DNA of 64,000 nt from an uncultured Caryophanales bacterium (GTDB taxonomy: Bacteria; Bacillota_I; Bacilli_A; RFN20; CAG-826), in NCBI GenBank assembly GCA_937902735.1, contig CALELS010000016.1, positions 32,006 to 96,005 on the forward strand, written 5' to 3'. The translations under genes were made by a program, and so were the position numbers. Shown here in pieces: positions 51,961 through 61,368 of the stretch (position 1 is the stretch's first letter; each line of letters starts with the position of its first letter). The notes beneath the pieces were generated by a model, which made no database searches, had not been told where the DNA came from, and was given only the letters and a program-made list of their open reading frames with translations.

Positions 51961-52636
51961 TTATGTATATCCAAATACAAGTCTTTTGATTAACAAACTT
52001 GATATTAAAACGCAAAAAGAATTAGATGATGCAGAAAACTCATTAGTATCTTTAAATTTGCTTAGCCTCTTAAATAATCAATTTGAACTCAAATCGGTTT
52101 TTGATATTAAAAGAATACATAAGATATTATTTTTTGATTTATATGAATGGGCTGGTGAAAATCGAAAAATAAACATTTATAAAGAAGAACCAGTTTTAAA
52201 TGGGTTATCGGTCAGTTATTGCGATTATCGCGAAATTGATAAGGAACTTATAAAATTAGATAAAGATTTTAAAAGTACCAAGTGGAATACTTTATCCAAA
52301 ACACAAATGATCGATAAACTTGCAAGGTTAATATCTAGATTGTGGAGAATACACTGTTTTCGAGAAGGAAATACAAGAACTACAGCAACATTTCTTTACT
52401 TATTTATGAAGCAATTATCTTTAAAAGTAAATATTGATTTTATTGGTAAACATGCAAAGTATTTTAGAAATTCTTTAGTTTTAGCATCTATAGATGAGTA
52501 TAGCGAATACGAACACTTGACTAATATTTTAATGGATTCTGTCTCTTTAAAAATTATTAATGAAAAGAAATATAAAACCTTAAGAGAGTACGAAGTTGAT
52601 AAATACGAATATCGACAACACAAATATAAGGAATAG
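51950..52636 (+). CDS. Fic/Doc-family toxin
   Basis: 228 residues. Fic fold with YEWAGENRKINIYKEEPV (flap) and catalytic HCFREGNTRTT near residue 143, matching HxFxEGNxR; histidine and phosphate-binding GN-R are intact. Would AMPylate (or otherwise modify) a cellular target unless held by the antitoxin encoded immediately upstream. Confidence 0.88.
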   Translation: MRDDYVYPNTSLLINKLDIKTQKELDDAENSLVSLNLLSLLNNQFELKSVFDIKRIHKILFFDLYEWAGENRKINIYKEEPVLNGLSVSYCDYREIDKELIKLDKDFKSTKWNTLSKTQMIDKLARLISRLWRIHCFREGNTRTTATFLYLFMKQLSLKVNIDFIGKHAKYFRNSLVLASIDEYSEYEHLTNILMDSVSLKIINEKKYKTLREYEVDKYEYRQHKYKE

Positions 52637-52859
52637 AGTGCCTGATTTAACTGTTAGTACTAGTACAATAGTAGCAAATCCCTAATTTATGCATTTTTTT
52701 ATCAAGTTTTCTTATTAATTTAATTATTAACATACTCAAAATATCGAATATTGATTCATTGACATTTTCTTAAAAAGTAAAATTATATTTTAATCTTCAA
52801 AAATATTTTACGAAAAAATGTTGTCTTTTTAATAAAAAACATTTAATATTTTGCTCGTG
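52637..52859. other. AT-rich intergenic half with promoter candidates
   Basis: No gene. Two promoter-like pairs face potA: TTGACA (52759-52764) with TATATT/TTATAT 18-19 bp further on, and TTGTCT (52821-52826) with TAATAT (52844-52849) at 17 bp. Confidence 0.4.
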
Positions 52860-53160
52860 AAATAAAGTAGTCGATTTAAGTCCTACTAATCACACCTAAT
52901 TCAAGTAACTTAATTGTTACTAAAAAATGACCCTTCTTTGTTGAAGCAAATGCCACGGTGAGCTAGGTCAAATGCCGGATTAGAGATAGTGATATCTTGT
53001 TATTAATTTATAAGCTTATGCTTGGAGTGAAAGTCTCCCGTACCTTGTGAATGTATAATAAGAGTAGTAAAAGTAAGAATTTACTATATAGACTCGACTT
53101 GATTACTTTGTAATCGTAAACTAAACAAGGCACAAGAAATTGTATCTTTTTGTTTAAGGA
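52860..53160 (+). ncRNA. Hairpin-rich leader upstream of potABCD (class unknown)
   Basis: GC is higher than in the flanks and many stems can form: AGTAAC/GTTACT (about 52915-52933), an outer TGACC/GGTCA pair around a CTTC/GAAG hairpin, GGAG/CTCC around TGAAAGT, TAGTAAA/TTTACTA and GATTAC/GTAATC. CAAATGCC is repeated 24 bp apart. No long ORF. It may be a polyamine- or other ligand-responsive leader; not matched to any riboswitch I know. Confidence 0.35.
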
Positions 53161-53168
53161 GAGATAAC

Positions 53169-54686
53169 ATGGAAAAGGAAAATCAATACATTATCGAACT
53201 AAATGATGTATCAAAACAATTTGCCGGAAGCGATACATTTGCAGTTGAGCATTTTTCATTAAAAATCAAAAAAGGAGAATTTGTCACCTTCTTAGGACCT
53301 TCTGGTTGTGGTAAAACAACAACTTTAAGAATGATTGCAGGTTTTGATCTTCCTAGTAGTGGCACCATCCTTTTGAACGGCCAAGATATTTCCCTTCTCC
53401 CTCCATATAAACGTCCAATTAATACAGTTTTCCAAAGATACGCTTTATTCACTCATTTAAATATCTATAACAACATCGCCTTTGGTCTTAAATTAAAAAA
53501 GATCAAATATGAAGTCACTAATAAAAGAGGTGAAGTTGTTACAAAAACTCGTAAATTAACAAGAAAAGAAATTAACGAAAAAGTTAAATACGCTTTAAAG
53601 ATTGTTGATCTTGAAGGTTTTGAAAAAAGAGATGTTTCAACCCTTTCTGGTGGTCAACAACAACGTATTGCAATTGCTAGAGCAATTGTCAATGAACCAG
53701 AAATTCTTCTTCTTGATGAACCATTAGGCGCTCTTGATTTAAAAATGCGTAAAGAGATGCAACTCGAACTAAAAGAAATGCATAAGAAACTTGGAATCAC
53801 ATTTATTTATGTTACTCATGACCAAGAAGAAGCTTTAACAATGTCTGACACTATTGTTGTAATGAACGATGGTGAAATTCAACAAGTTGGTAAACCTAAA
53901 GAGATATATGATGAACCAGTCAATGCCTTTGTTGCAGACTTCATTGGTGAATCTAATATCTATACAGGTTCAATCTCCGATAAAGGAAATGTTCGTTTCT
54001 TAAATAAATATTGGAAGATGGATCCTCTAGATAAAGATAAGTTTTCTCTTAATGAAAAAGTTGATGTTGTCCTTCGTCCTGAAGATATCATTCTTTCTGA
54101 GAAAGAAAAAGGCATTACATCAGGTCTAATTACTTCTAAAATCTTTAAAGGAATGCATTATGAATACATCATTTCGGTTGGAAAAGCCGAAGTTGTTGCT
54201 CAATCAACTGAAGAACTTAAAGAAGGCGCAGAAGTAGGTTTAAATGTTGAACCAATCAATATTCAAATAATGAAAAAACCATTCGTATCTAATTTCTATG
54301 ATGGATATATCAATAGAAACTACAAAGTAGAATTTGCAGATACTGAATTCGATTTAGACATTCTTCCTCTTTTTCCAAAAGCATCATTTAAAGATGACAC
54401 TTTAGTAGATGAAAATGGAAAAGAAATATTAATCAACAACCTTGAAATCAATGTTGAAGTTCCGTTCGAAGCAATCACCATTAGTGATGATGAAAAAGCG
54501 AGTGACATTCACGGTCATATTATTTCTTTAATATATAAAGGCGATCACTATGAAATCATCGTTCGTACTGAAGAGGAAGAAGACTTTGTTCTTTCTACTC
54601 CTGATTTATGGAATGAAAATGACTATGTAAGTGTTATCATCGATAAATCAAAAATTAATTTATCTCGTAAAGGGGTCAAAAAATAA
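53169..54686 (+). CDS. potA: Polyamine ABC transporter ATPase PotA, long form
   Basis: 505 residues, about 130 longer than typical PotA. Walker A GPSGCGKTT near 41, a 25-residue insertion after the Q-loop (KKIKYEVTNKRGEVVTKTRKL), LSGGQQQR, LLLDEPLGALD, VTHDQEEA. A TOBE domain (about 290-350) is followed by an extra C-terminal region whose end (HGHIISLIYKGDHYEIIVRTEEE ... VSVIIDKSKINLS) looks like a second TOBE. Ribosome site AAGGAGAGAT. Confidence 0.92.
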   Translation: MEKENQYIIELNDVSKQFAGSDTFAVEHFSLKIKKGEFVTFLGPSGCGKTTTLRMIAGFDLPSSGTILLNGQDISLLPPYKRPINTVFQRYALFTHLNIYNNIAFGLKLKKIKYEVTNKRGEVVTKTRKLTRKEINEKVKYALKIVDLEGFEKRDVSTLSGGQQQRIAIARAIVNEPEILLLDEPLGALDLKMRKEMQLELKEMHKKLGITFIYVTHDQEEALTMSDTIVVMNDGEIQQVGKPKEIYDEPVNAFVADFIGESNIYTGSISDKGNVRFLNKYWKMDPLDKDKFSLNEKVDVVLRPEDIILSEKEKGITSGLITSKIFKGMHYEYIISVGKAEVVAQSTEELKEGAEVGLNVEPINIQIMKKPFVSNFYDGYINRNYKVEFADTEFDLDILPLFPKASFKDDTLVDENGKEILINNLEINVEVPFEAITISDDEKASDIHGHIISLIYKGDHYEIIVRTEEEEDFVLSTPDLWNENDYVSVIIDKSKINLSRKGVKK

Positions 54687-54687
54687 A

Positions 54688-55527
54688 ATGGCTGTATCGA
54701 CTTTAAAACATAAACGTCGATTTAATTTCCGTGGAAGTCTATCTATTCCATATTTAGTCTTCATGGCTATATTTGTCATTCTTCCACTTCTTTTAATTGT
54801 CTATTATGCCTTTACTGATGATAATGGTTCATTCAATTGGTTTTCTAACTGGCAAGTTGTTTTAAGTGATATTACAAACTGGAAAGTTATAGGTTCTACT
54901 TTACTTATTTCTGCTTTAACAACTGCCTTCTGTTTACTAATTGCATATCCAATTGCAATGATTCTTTCAAATTCTAAATTTAATAAAAATAAGATACTTG
55001 TGTATGCTTTTTTGCTTCCAATGTGGATCAACTTTGTTATTAGAACACTTGCTTTAAAAGCCTTAATTAACAACATGTCTAATACAATTTTTGGAATAAG
55101 TTTATCTGCGAACGCTCCATACGTCGCAATAGTGCTTGGTATGGTTTATGATTACCTTCCATTTGCTATCTTACCTTTATATAACCAAATGTTAAAAATG
55201 GACAAGAATCAACTTGAAGCCGCAAGTGATTTAGGTGCTAATCCTGTGCAAGTATTCTTCAAGAATATAATTCCGATGACTTTACCGGGTATTATTTCAG
55301 CATCCACAATGACATTTATGCCTACGATGTCTTCTTATGTCATCGTTAATTACATGTCTGGCAATACCAAATTAATCATTGGTAACTTGATTAAAACCCA
55401 GTTTGACTATACTCACTATAACCTTGGTTCAGTACTTTCTTTATTAATGTTAATAATGATTTCATTGTTTGTAGTAATAGAAGCTTTATCAGGTAAAAAG
55501 AATAAACAGAAAGGAGGAATTTTCTAA
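54688..55527 (+). CDS. potB: Polyamine ABC permease PotB
   Basis: 279 residues, six membrane helices; EAA loop LEAASDLGANPVQVFFKNIIPMTLPG near residue 190. Start at MAVSTLKHK, one base after the potA stop. Confidence 0.93.
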   Translation: MAVSTLKHKRRFNFRGSLSIPYLVFMAIFVILPLLLIVYYAFTDDNGSFNWFSNWQVVLSDITNWKVIGSTLLISALTTAFCLLIAYPIAMILSNSKFNKNKILVYAFLLPMWINFVIRTLALKALINNMSNTIFGISLSANAPYVAIVLGMVYDYLPFAILPLYNQMLKMDKNQLEAASDLGANPVQVFFKNIIPMTLPGIISASTMTFMPTMSSYVIVNYMSGNTKLIIGNLIKTQFDYTHYNLGSVLSLLMLIMISLFVVIEALSGKKNKQKGGIF

Positions 55528-56423
55528 TGACTAATTTAACTGTTGAAGAAGTTAATAGAAAACTCAAAGCCAAAAAAGTCCTTTCTATAGTTGGCAAAGT
55601 AGCTGCAAATGTATTTATCTATTTCATGCTTCTTTTGATGTATTCTCCACTTATTTATATTGCAGTATTTTCATTTACAAAAGCTGATATTCTTGGTCAA
55701 TGGAATGATTTCTCAATTGATAACTACATTAACCTATTTAAAGCAAACAATGAGAACGCTAGGATTCTATGGTCTGCAATCAAAAACACCTTACTTGTGG
55801 CGGGTTTATCCGCATTAATCTCAACTGTTTTAGGTACTTTAGGGGCTATTGGAATTCATTACACAAGAAAGAAATGGCTTAAATCAACATATGGATTTAT
55901 TAATCAAATCCCAGTTGTTAATGCCGAGATTGTTACTGCTATTTCTTTATGTGTTTTATTTATTTTATTTACTAGATTATTTAATCTTCCGACATCATTA
56001 TTTACTGTTGTTTTAGGACATGTTGTTTTATCTCTTCCATATGTTGTCTTATCAGTTCAACCTAAGTTAGAACAAATGGATCCATCTGTATATGAAGCTG
56101 CTTTAGATTTAGGTGCTAATCAACCAACAGCATTATGGAAAGTTGTGGTCCCTGATGTCATTCCAGGTATTTTAACTGGATTTATGCTTTCAATTACCCT
56201 TTCTTTAGATGATTATTTAATCACCGCATTTACTAAACCAGATGATGGTGAGTTTAATACACTTTCAACATTTGTTGATTCAACTTTAGCTAGAGGTAAC
56301 CCCCCAACAATTCTAAGGGCATTTACAACATTATTGTTTGTTGTTATTCTTATCGTCATGATTGTCATGAATATTAAAGGAATTAAAGATGCAAAATCTA
56401 TTAATAAAAAGGAGATTAAATAA
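55527..56423 (+). CDS. potC: Polyamine ABC permease PotC
   Basis: 298 residues, six membrane helices with EAA loop YEAALDLGANQPTALWKVVVPDVIPG near residue 191. Overlaps potB by one base; ribosome site AAAGGAGGAATT. Confidence 0.93.
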   Translation: MTNLTVEEVNRKLKAKKVLSIVGKVAANVFIYFMLLLMYSPLIYIAVFSFTKADILGQWNDFSIDNYINLFKANNENARILWSAIKNTLLVAGLSALISTVLGTLGAIGIHYTRKKWLKSTYGFINQIPVVNAEIVTAISLCVLFILFTRLFNLPTSLFTVVLGHVVLSLPYVVLSVQPKLEQMDPSVYEAALDLGANQPTALWKVVVPDVIPGILTGFMLSITLSLDDYLITAFTKPDDGEFNTLSTFVDSTLARGNPPTILRAFTTLLFVVILIVMIVMNIKGIKDAKSINKKEIK

Positions 56424-57743
56424 ATGAAAAAATTCGCATTATCATCATTCCCTCTTCTTCTTGTATCATCAATCGCTTTTTTAGGTGGTTGTAGTGAGAA
56501 CTACGATGAATATCTAACCGTTTATAACTGGGAAGACTATATTTACGCTGGTACAGACGATGATGGAAACATTGTTGCTGATGGAACAGTTAGACAATTT
56601 GAAAAATATTATGAAGAAAAGACTGGTAAAACTATCAAAGTTAATTATGTTCGTTTCTCCACCAATGAAGAAATGTATCAAAAACTTACTTTAGGTAGAA
56701 TTAAAGCTGACTTAATTTGTCCATCTGATTATATGATTCAAAAGATGGCAAATGCTGGTTTACTTGAACCTTTCTCATATAATGAAGAAGCTGATACATA
56801 CGCTGAATCTTTATCAAACTGGGACTTATATGGTTCACCATATATTCGTGATAGATTTGCTAAAGAAAAACTTGATGATGGTTCATCCTTCTTAAAATAC
56901 GCAGTCCCATATTTCTGGGGCACAATGGGATTTACATATAATCCTGAATACTTTAATGAAGAAGAAATTACCACATGGGAATGTTTATGGTCAAAAGATG
57001 CTCGTTTCGCTAAGAAATTGACTCTCAAAGATTCCATCCGTGACACATATGTTGCTGCTATCTTCCATGTCTACAAAGATGAAATCGCTGCATTAGATGT
57101 AAATTCTCCAACATATAATAAAGAGTTAAGTGATATTTTCAATCGTCACGATGATGCTACACTTGCTTTGGTAAAAGCAGCCTTAATCGAAGCTAAGAAA
57201 TCAACAGTCTACGCTTTCGAAGTTGATGAAGGTAAAAACGGTATTGTTACTGGTGAATATGAAGCTAACTTAGCTTGGAGTGGTGATAGTGTCTATTCCA
57301 TGGACGAAGCTGAAGAAGGTGGAAAATATCTAAATTACGCTCTTCCAAAAGAAGGAAGTAATGTTTGGTTCGATGGTTGGTGTATGCCAAAAGGTGCTCA
57401 AAAAGAACTCGCAGAAGAATTTGTTAACTTCATTTCAAAACCATCTGTTGCCGTCGAATGCATGGAAGAAGTTGGATATACTTCCCCAATTGTTGGAGAT
57501 GAAATCCTTGAATATGTTGAAGAAACATATGCTGCTGAAGAAGGTGAAACAGATACTTACCAAGTAGATTTATCATTCTTCTTTGGAGATAATGTTGTCT
57601 TAGATATTCCTAACAAAGATAAAGGACGTCAATTTGATGCCCAATATCCAACAGAAGAAATGCTTAAACGTTGCTGCATGATGAAAGACTTTGGTAAAGA
57701 TATTGATAAAGTCGATCAAATGTGGAAAGAAGTTAAAGCTTAA
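56424..57743 (+). CDS. potD: Spermidine/putrescine-binding lipoprotein PotD
   Basis: 439 residues. Lipobox LGGC near 23, then YLTVYNWEDYIY, the PotD start, LICPSDYMIQKM, PYFWGTMGFTYNPEY, LAWSGDSVYSM, WFDGWCMPKGA. Polyamine-contacting aromatic/acidic residues are conserved. Last gene of the operon. Confidence 0.95.
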   Translation: MKKFALSSFPLLLVSSIAFLGGCSENYDEYLTVYNWEDYIYAGTDDDGNIVADGTVRQFEKYYEEKTGKTIKVNYVRFSTNEEMYQKLTLGRIKADLICPSDYMIQKMANAGLLEPFSYNEEADTYAESLSNWDLYGSPYIRDRFAKEKLDDGSSFLKYAVPYFWGTMGFTYNPEYFNEEEITTWECLWSKDARFAKKLTLKDSIRDTYVAAIFHVYKDEIAALDVNSPTYNKELSDIFNRHDDATLALVKAALIEAKKSTVYAFEVDEGKNGIVTGEYEANLAWSGDSVYSMDEAEEGGKYLNYALPKEGSNVWFDGWCMPKGAQKELAEEFVNFISKPSVAVECMEEVGYTSPIVGDEILEYVEETYAAEEGETDTYQVDLSFFFGDNVVLDIPNKDKGRQFDAQYPTEEMLKRCCMMKDFGKDIDKVDQMWKEVKA

Positions 57744-57760
57744 TTACTGGTCAATTGATT

Positions 57761-57788
57761 TGCCTCTTTTTATAGAGGCTTTTCTTTT
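57761..57788 (+). terminator. potABCD terminator
   Basis: GCCTCT/AGAGGC stem with T-rich tail, 18 bp after the potD stop. Confidence 0.85.
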
Positions 57789-57819
57789 ATCTATTTATTA
57801 CATTTGATATTATAAAAAA

Positions 57820-58155
57820 ATGAAACACGTATTGAATTTACATCCAGAACCATTTGAGAAAATTAAAAGTGGCCTTAAAACTATTGAGATGCGTCTAAAT
57901 GATGAAAGACGTAGGAATATTAAAGTTGGAGATCAAATTGAATTTATCAACCGCTTAACTAATGAAACATTGCTTGTTGATGTTCTTGAACTAACTCCAT
58001 TTAAATCTTTTGATGAATTGTATGCTCACTATGATAAAGCAGATTTAGGATATGAAAAAGATGAAGTTGCTTCACCTGATGATATGGCTAAATATTATTC
58101 AATTGAACAAAGAGAAAAATATGGAGCTCTTGCAATAAAAATAAGGAGAAAATAA
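57820..58155 (+). CDS. ASCH-domain protein
   Basis: 111 residues: MKHVLNLHPEPFEKIKSGLKTIEMRLNDERRRNIKVGDQIEF, the ASCH/PUA-like fold with conserved K-G-K-IE-R. This group may bind RNA or modified nucleosides (some are amidohydrolases). 1 bp before the nitroreductase; probable operon. Confidence 0.85.
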   Translation: MKHVLNLHPEPFEKIKSGLKTIEMRLNDERRRNIKVGDQIEFINRLTNETLLVDVLELTPFKSFDELYAHYDKADLGYEKDEVASPDDMAKYYSIEQREKYGALAIKIRRK

Positions 58156-58156
58156 T

Positions 58157-58672
58157 ATGCTAAAAGAAATAAAACACAGGCGTTCTTGTAGGGATTTTGA
58201 TGAAAATCTTTATCCTAGCGAAGAAGAAGTAAATAAGATAATTGAAGCAGGTTTAAGAGCACCTTCTGCAAAGAATTTACAAGATTCAATTATCATCCAA
58301 ATTAAAGATAAAAAAGTTCGTGATGAATTGATGAGATTAAATCAATCAATCTTTGTTCGAGGTGAATTTGATCCTTTTTATGGAGCGCCAATAATTCTTC
58401 TTGTAATAGCAAAGAAATCTCAATTTGCTCAATACGATGGAGCACTCACAATGGAAAACATGATGATTGAGGCAACTCATTTAGGAATTGATTCAATATG
58501 GATACATCGCGCTAAAGAAGAACTCGAAAGACCAGAAATAAAAGAAATATTAAAAGATATCCCACTAAATCTAGATGAATATGAAGGAATAGGGCATCTT
58601 GCAATTGGATATTCAAAATCAGGTAAATATAGAGATATTCAAATTAAAGAAAATCGAACATATAAAATATAA
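58157..58672 (+). CDS. Nitroreductase family FMN protein
   Basis: 171 residues. KHRRSCRDFDE start, GLRAPSAKNLQ and GIDSIWIHRA, then LAIGY near the C-terminal end: FMN- and NAD(P)H-binding elements of NfsA/FRP-like reductases. Substrate unknown. Confidence 0.88.
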   Translation: MLKEIKHRRSCRDFDENLYPSEEEVNKIIEAGLRAPSAKNLQDSIIIQIKDKKVRDELMRLNQSIFVRGEFDPFYGAPIILLVIAKKSQFAQYDGALTMENMMIEATHLGIDSIWIHRAKEELERPEIKEILKDIPLNLDEYEGIGHLAIGYSKSGKYRDIQIKENRTYKI

Positions 58673-58675
58673 GAA

Positions 58676-58698
58676 AAAGGAGAGTATAACTCTCCTTT
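58676..58698. terminator. Bidirectional terminator
   Basis: AAAGGAGAGT-ATA-ACTCTCCTTT between the converging nitroreductase and aldolase genes. Confidence 0.8.
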
Positions 58699-58712
58699 CA
58701 TCTATCGATAAA

Positions 58713-59684
58713 TTATTTCTTGTTTTCACTACCAAGAACTTCGACAATTTTGTGTTTAACAAGTTCACGACAATTGTTTCTAGCATCAGTCATATATTGA
58801 CGTGGATCGAAGTGATCTGGGTGTTCAACCATATGTTTACGAATACCAGCGGTAACAGCTAAACGAAGATCGCTATCGATGTTAATCTTGCAAACAGCAA
58901 GTTTAGCAGCTTTTCTTAATTGATCTTCTGGAATACCAATGGCATCTGGCATCTTACCACCATATTGGTTAATGATTTCAACATATTCTTGAGTAACGCT
59001 ACTAGCACCATGAAGAACAATTGGGAATCCTGGGAGACGCTTGCTAACTTCTTCTAAGATATCAAATCTTAATGGTGGAGGTACTAAGACGCCTTTTTCA
59101 TTTCTTGTGCATTGTTCTGGTTTAAATTTGTATGCACCATGGCTTGTACCAATTGCGATAGCTAAACTATCAACGCCAGTTCTATTAACGAAGTCTTCGA
59201 CTTGATCTGGGTTAGTGTAGGATGATTTACCAAATTCAACTTTGACATCATCTTCAACACCTGCAAGTGTTCCAAGTTCAGCTTCAACAGTAACGTATGG
59301 CTTATGAGCGTGAGCATATTCAACTACTTTACGAGTAATTGCAATATTTTCTTCATATGGTTTGCTTGAGGCATCAATCATAACAGATGTAAATCCGCTA
59401 TCGATACAATCTTTACAAGTTTCAAAATCTGCACCATGGTCAAGGTGTAGAACAACTGGAATATCAGTATCAAGAACAGCAGCTTCAACAAGTTTTTTAA
59501 GATAAACAGGTTTTGCGTATTTTCTTGCTCCAGCAGAAACTTGAAGGATAACTGGAGAATTTAATTCATTTGCAGCTTCGGTAATGGCTTGAACAACTTC
59601 CATATTATTAACATTGAAAGCGCCAATGGCATAACCCTCTTTATAAGCTTTTTCAAATAATTCTTTTGAATTAACTAATGGCAT
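58713..59684 (-). CDS. fba: Class II fructose-1,6-bisphosphate aldolase
   Basis: 323 residues. Zinc site HLDHGADFETCKDCIDSGF, metal/histidine VLHGASSV, IAIGTSHGAYKF, CKINIDSDLRLA. Glycolytic; preferred start gives MPLVNSKELFEKA. Transcribed toward the shared terminator. Confidence 0.95.
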   Translation of the reverse strand: MPLVNSKELFEKAYKEGYAIGAFNVNNMEVVQAITEAANELNSPVILQVSAGARKYAKPVYLKKLVEAAVLDTDIPVVLHLDHGADFETCKDCIDSGFTSVMIDASSKPYEENIAITRKVVEYAHAHKPYVTVEAELGTLAGVEDDVKVEFGKSSYTNPDQVEDFVNRTGVDSLAIAIGTSHGAYKFKPEQCTRNEKGVLVPPPLRFDILEEVSKRLPGFPIVLHGASSVTQEYVEIINQYGGKMPDAIGIPEDQLRKAAKLAVCKINIDSDLRLAVTAGIRKHMVEHPDHFDPRQYMTDARNNCRELVKHKIVEVLGSENKK

Positions 59685-59762
59685 TTTAATAATTCCTTTC
59701 TTAACCCATATACTTTATCACTAATAAATTGTATTTTTCAAATTATTTAATTAAAATAATAT

Positions 59763-59789
59763 GCCGCATTTGACCAAGTAAAATGTGGC
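59763..59789 (+). promoter_or_regulatory. Leader hairpin before the HAD-HlyIII gene
   Basis: GCCGCATTT pairs with AAATGTGGC (one G-U); the ribosome site AAAGGAG follows at once. Possible regulatory stem. Confidence 0.4.
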
Positions 59790-59802
59790 TAAAGGAGTAA
59801 AC

Positions 59803-61359
59803 ATGAATAAATTTGAAAAAATCAAATATATCATTGTCGATTTAGACGATACTCTTTTAACTAGCAAAAAAACAATTACAAAACATACTAGAAAAGTATT
59901 TAAGAAAGCCCGTAAACTTGGCTATCAAATCGTTTTTAATACTTCAAGAAGTATCCAAAACTCTATTGAATACGCAATAGATTTAAATATTGATTATGGT
60001 ATCTATAGTGGTGGAGCCCAAATTGTTAATCGTGATTTCGTTGAACTATTTTCAGATACAATCGAAGCTAATAAAGTCGATTTAATCACAAAAGAATTAG
60101 TAAAAATCTGTCCAAAAATATCTGTTCAAACAAAAACTAGTTTCTATGCTTCAGATAAAGAATATAAAGGACAAAATGCCAAATATTTTGATTTCAAAAC
60201 ACCTTTAAATGAAGAAGCATATAAGATTCTTTGTTTATCTCAAGATCATGATGCAATCTTAAAAATTGCCAAAAAATATAATCTTGAATATCAAAATTAC
60301 CTAAATCGTGGTTGGCATAGATTATCTGTTAAAGACGCTAATAAATGGAATGGTATTCTCCGTTTCCTCAAAATAGTTAAAGGTAAACCAGAAGAATGTA
60401 TGTGTTTTGGCGATGACACTGGTGATTTAGATATGATTCTTAAATCCGGTGTGGGAGTTGCTATGAAAAATTCTCAAGATAATGTCTTAGAAGTTGCTCC
60501 ATATGTTTGTGATTCAAACAATGCTGATGGAGTTGCTAAATTCATTGAACATTACCTTTTCAATAAATCACTTCGAAAAAAACATAAAAGAACACATAGT
60601 AGAGTTAAAAAAGCATTCAAACTTAAAAAGAAAAATAAAACTCTAAAAAGAAGATTATCTCCAGAAGAATTGGGTCTTGCCCCATATACATTGGCGCAAG
60701 AACTTTGGAATGCAATTAGTCATGGAATAGGCGCTCTTTTTGGTGTCGCTTTTATGGTTTTACTTCTCATTAAAACGTGCACAAATCCATCCGATCCATA
60801 TTTTGTGATGAAATTAATTAACGCAATATATTATCCATTTACCGTTATTGCATGTATGACAATTTCCTGTGTATATCACTCACTTGCTAAAAATAGGGCA
60901 AAAAGAGTTCTTAGAGTTCTTGATCATGCAATGATTTATCTTTTGGTTGCAGGAACATACGCTCCATATTGTTTAATATCAATGATAAGAAGTGGCGCTC
61001 TTTTATGGAATATTCCAGGCACTACTTGGAGTGGTTATCTCATTATAGGAATTTGCTATACCTTAATTATCACTGGAGCATCCTTATCCAGTGCTAATAT
61101 GAAATATTTCCGTATCCCAGCCTTTATTCTTTATCTTGCTGGAGGACTAATTGTTTTAATTAATCCTACAGGAATATTCCAATCATTAGATTTAATGGGA
61201 TTCATCCTTCTTGCTTTAGGAGGATTGTTCTATGTTGTTGGAAGTATCATGTACGCTATAGGTAAGAAGAAATCAATATGGTGGCACACTGTATTTCATT
61301 TCCTTTGTCTTCTTGGTATAGTTTCAATGTTCTTCTCAATCTATTTCTATGTCTATTAG
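59803..61359 (+). CDS. HAD phosphatase-hemolysin III fusion
   Basis: 518 residues. First about 265: Cof-type HAD (DLDDTLLTSKKTI motif I, FNTSRS motif II, FGDDTGDLDMI motif IV). A basic linker (KKHKRTHSRVKKAFKLKKKNKTL) leads to a hemolysin III/PAQR domain with seven membrane helices, including SHGIGALFGVAF, CVYHSLAK and WHTVFH (the three metal-binding S/H...H motifs). No stop or frameshift at the join. Role unknown; HlyIII family proteins influence lipid metabolism. Start behind AAAGGAGTAA. Confidence 0.88.
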   Translation: MNKFEKIKYIIVDLDDTLLTSKKTITKHTRKVFKKARKLGYQIVFNTSRSIQNSIEYAIDLNIDYGIYSGGAQIVNRDFVELFSDTIEANKVDLITKELVKICPKISVQTKTSFYASDKEYKGQNAKYFDFKTPLNEEAYKILCLSQDHDAILKIAKKYNLEYQNYLNRGWHRLSVKDANKWNGILRFLKIVKGKPEECMCFGDDTGDLDMILKSGVGVAMKNSQDNVLEVAPYVCDSNNADGVAKFIEHYLFNKSLRKKHKRTHSRVKKAFKLKKKNKTLKRRLSPEELGLAPYTLAQELWNAISHGIGALFGVAFMVLLLIKTCTNPSDPYFVMKLINAIYYPFTVIACMTISCVYHSLAKNRAKRVLRVLDHAMIYLLVAGTYAPYCLISMIRSGALLWNIPGTTWSGYLIIGICYTLIITGASLSSANMKYFRIPAFILYLAGGLIVLINPTGIFQSLDLMGFILLALGGLFYVVGSIMYAIGKKKSIWWHTVFHFLCLLGIVSMFFSIYFYVY

Positions 61360-61368
61360 GAGATAAAT

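Noticed and set aside
52860..53160. SRP RNA, tmRNA, RNase P or T-box
   Set aside because: Key conserved motifs (such as GGAAGCAGC of SRP RNA or the T-box TGGNACCGCG) are absent.
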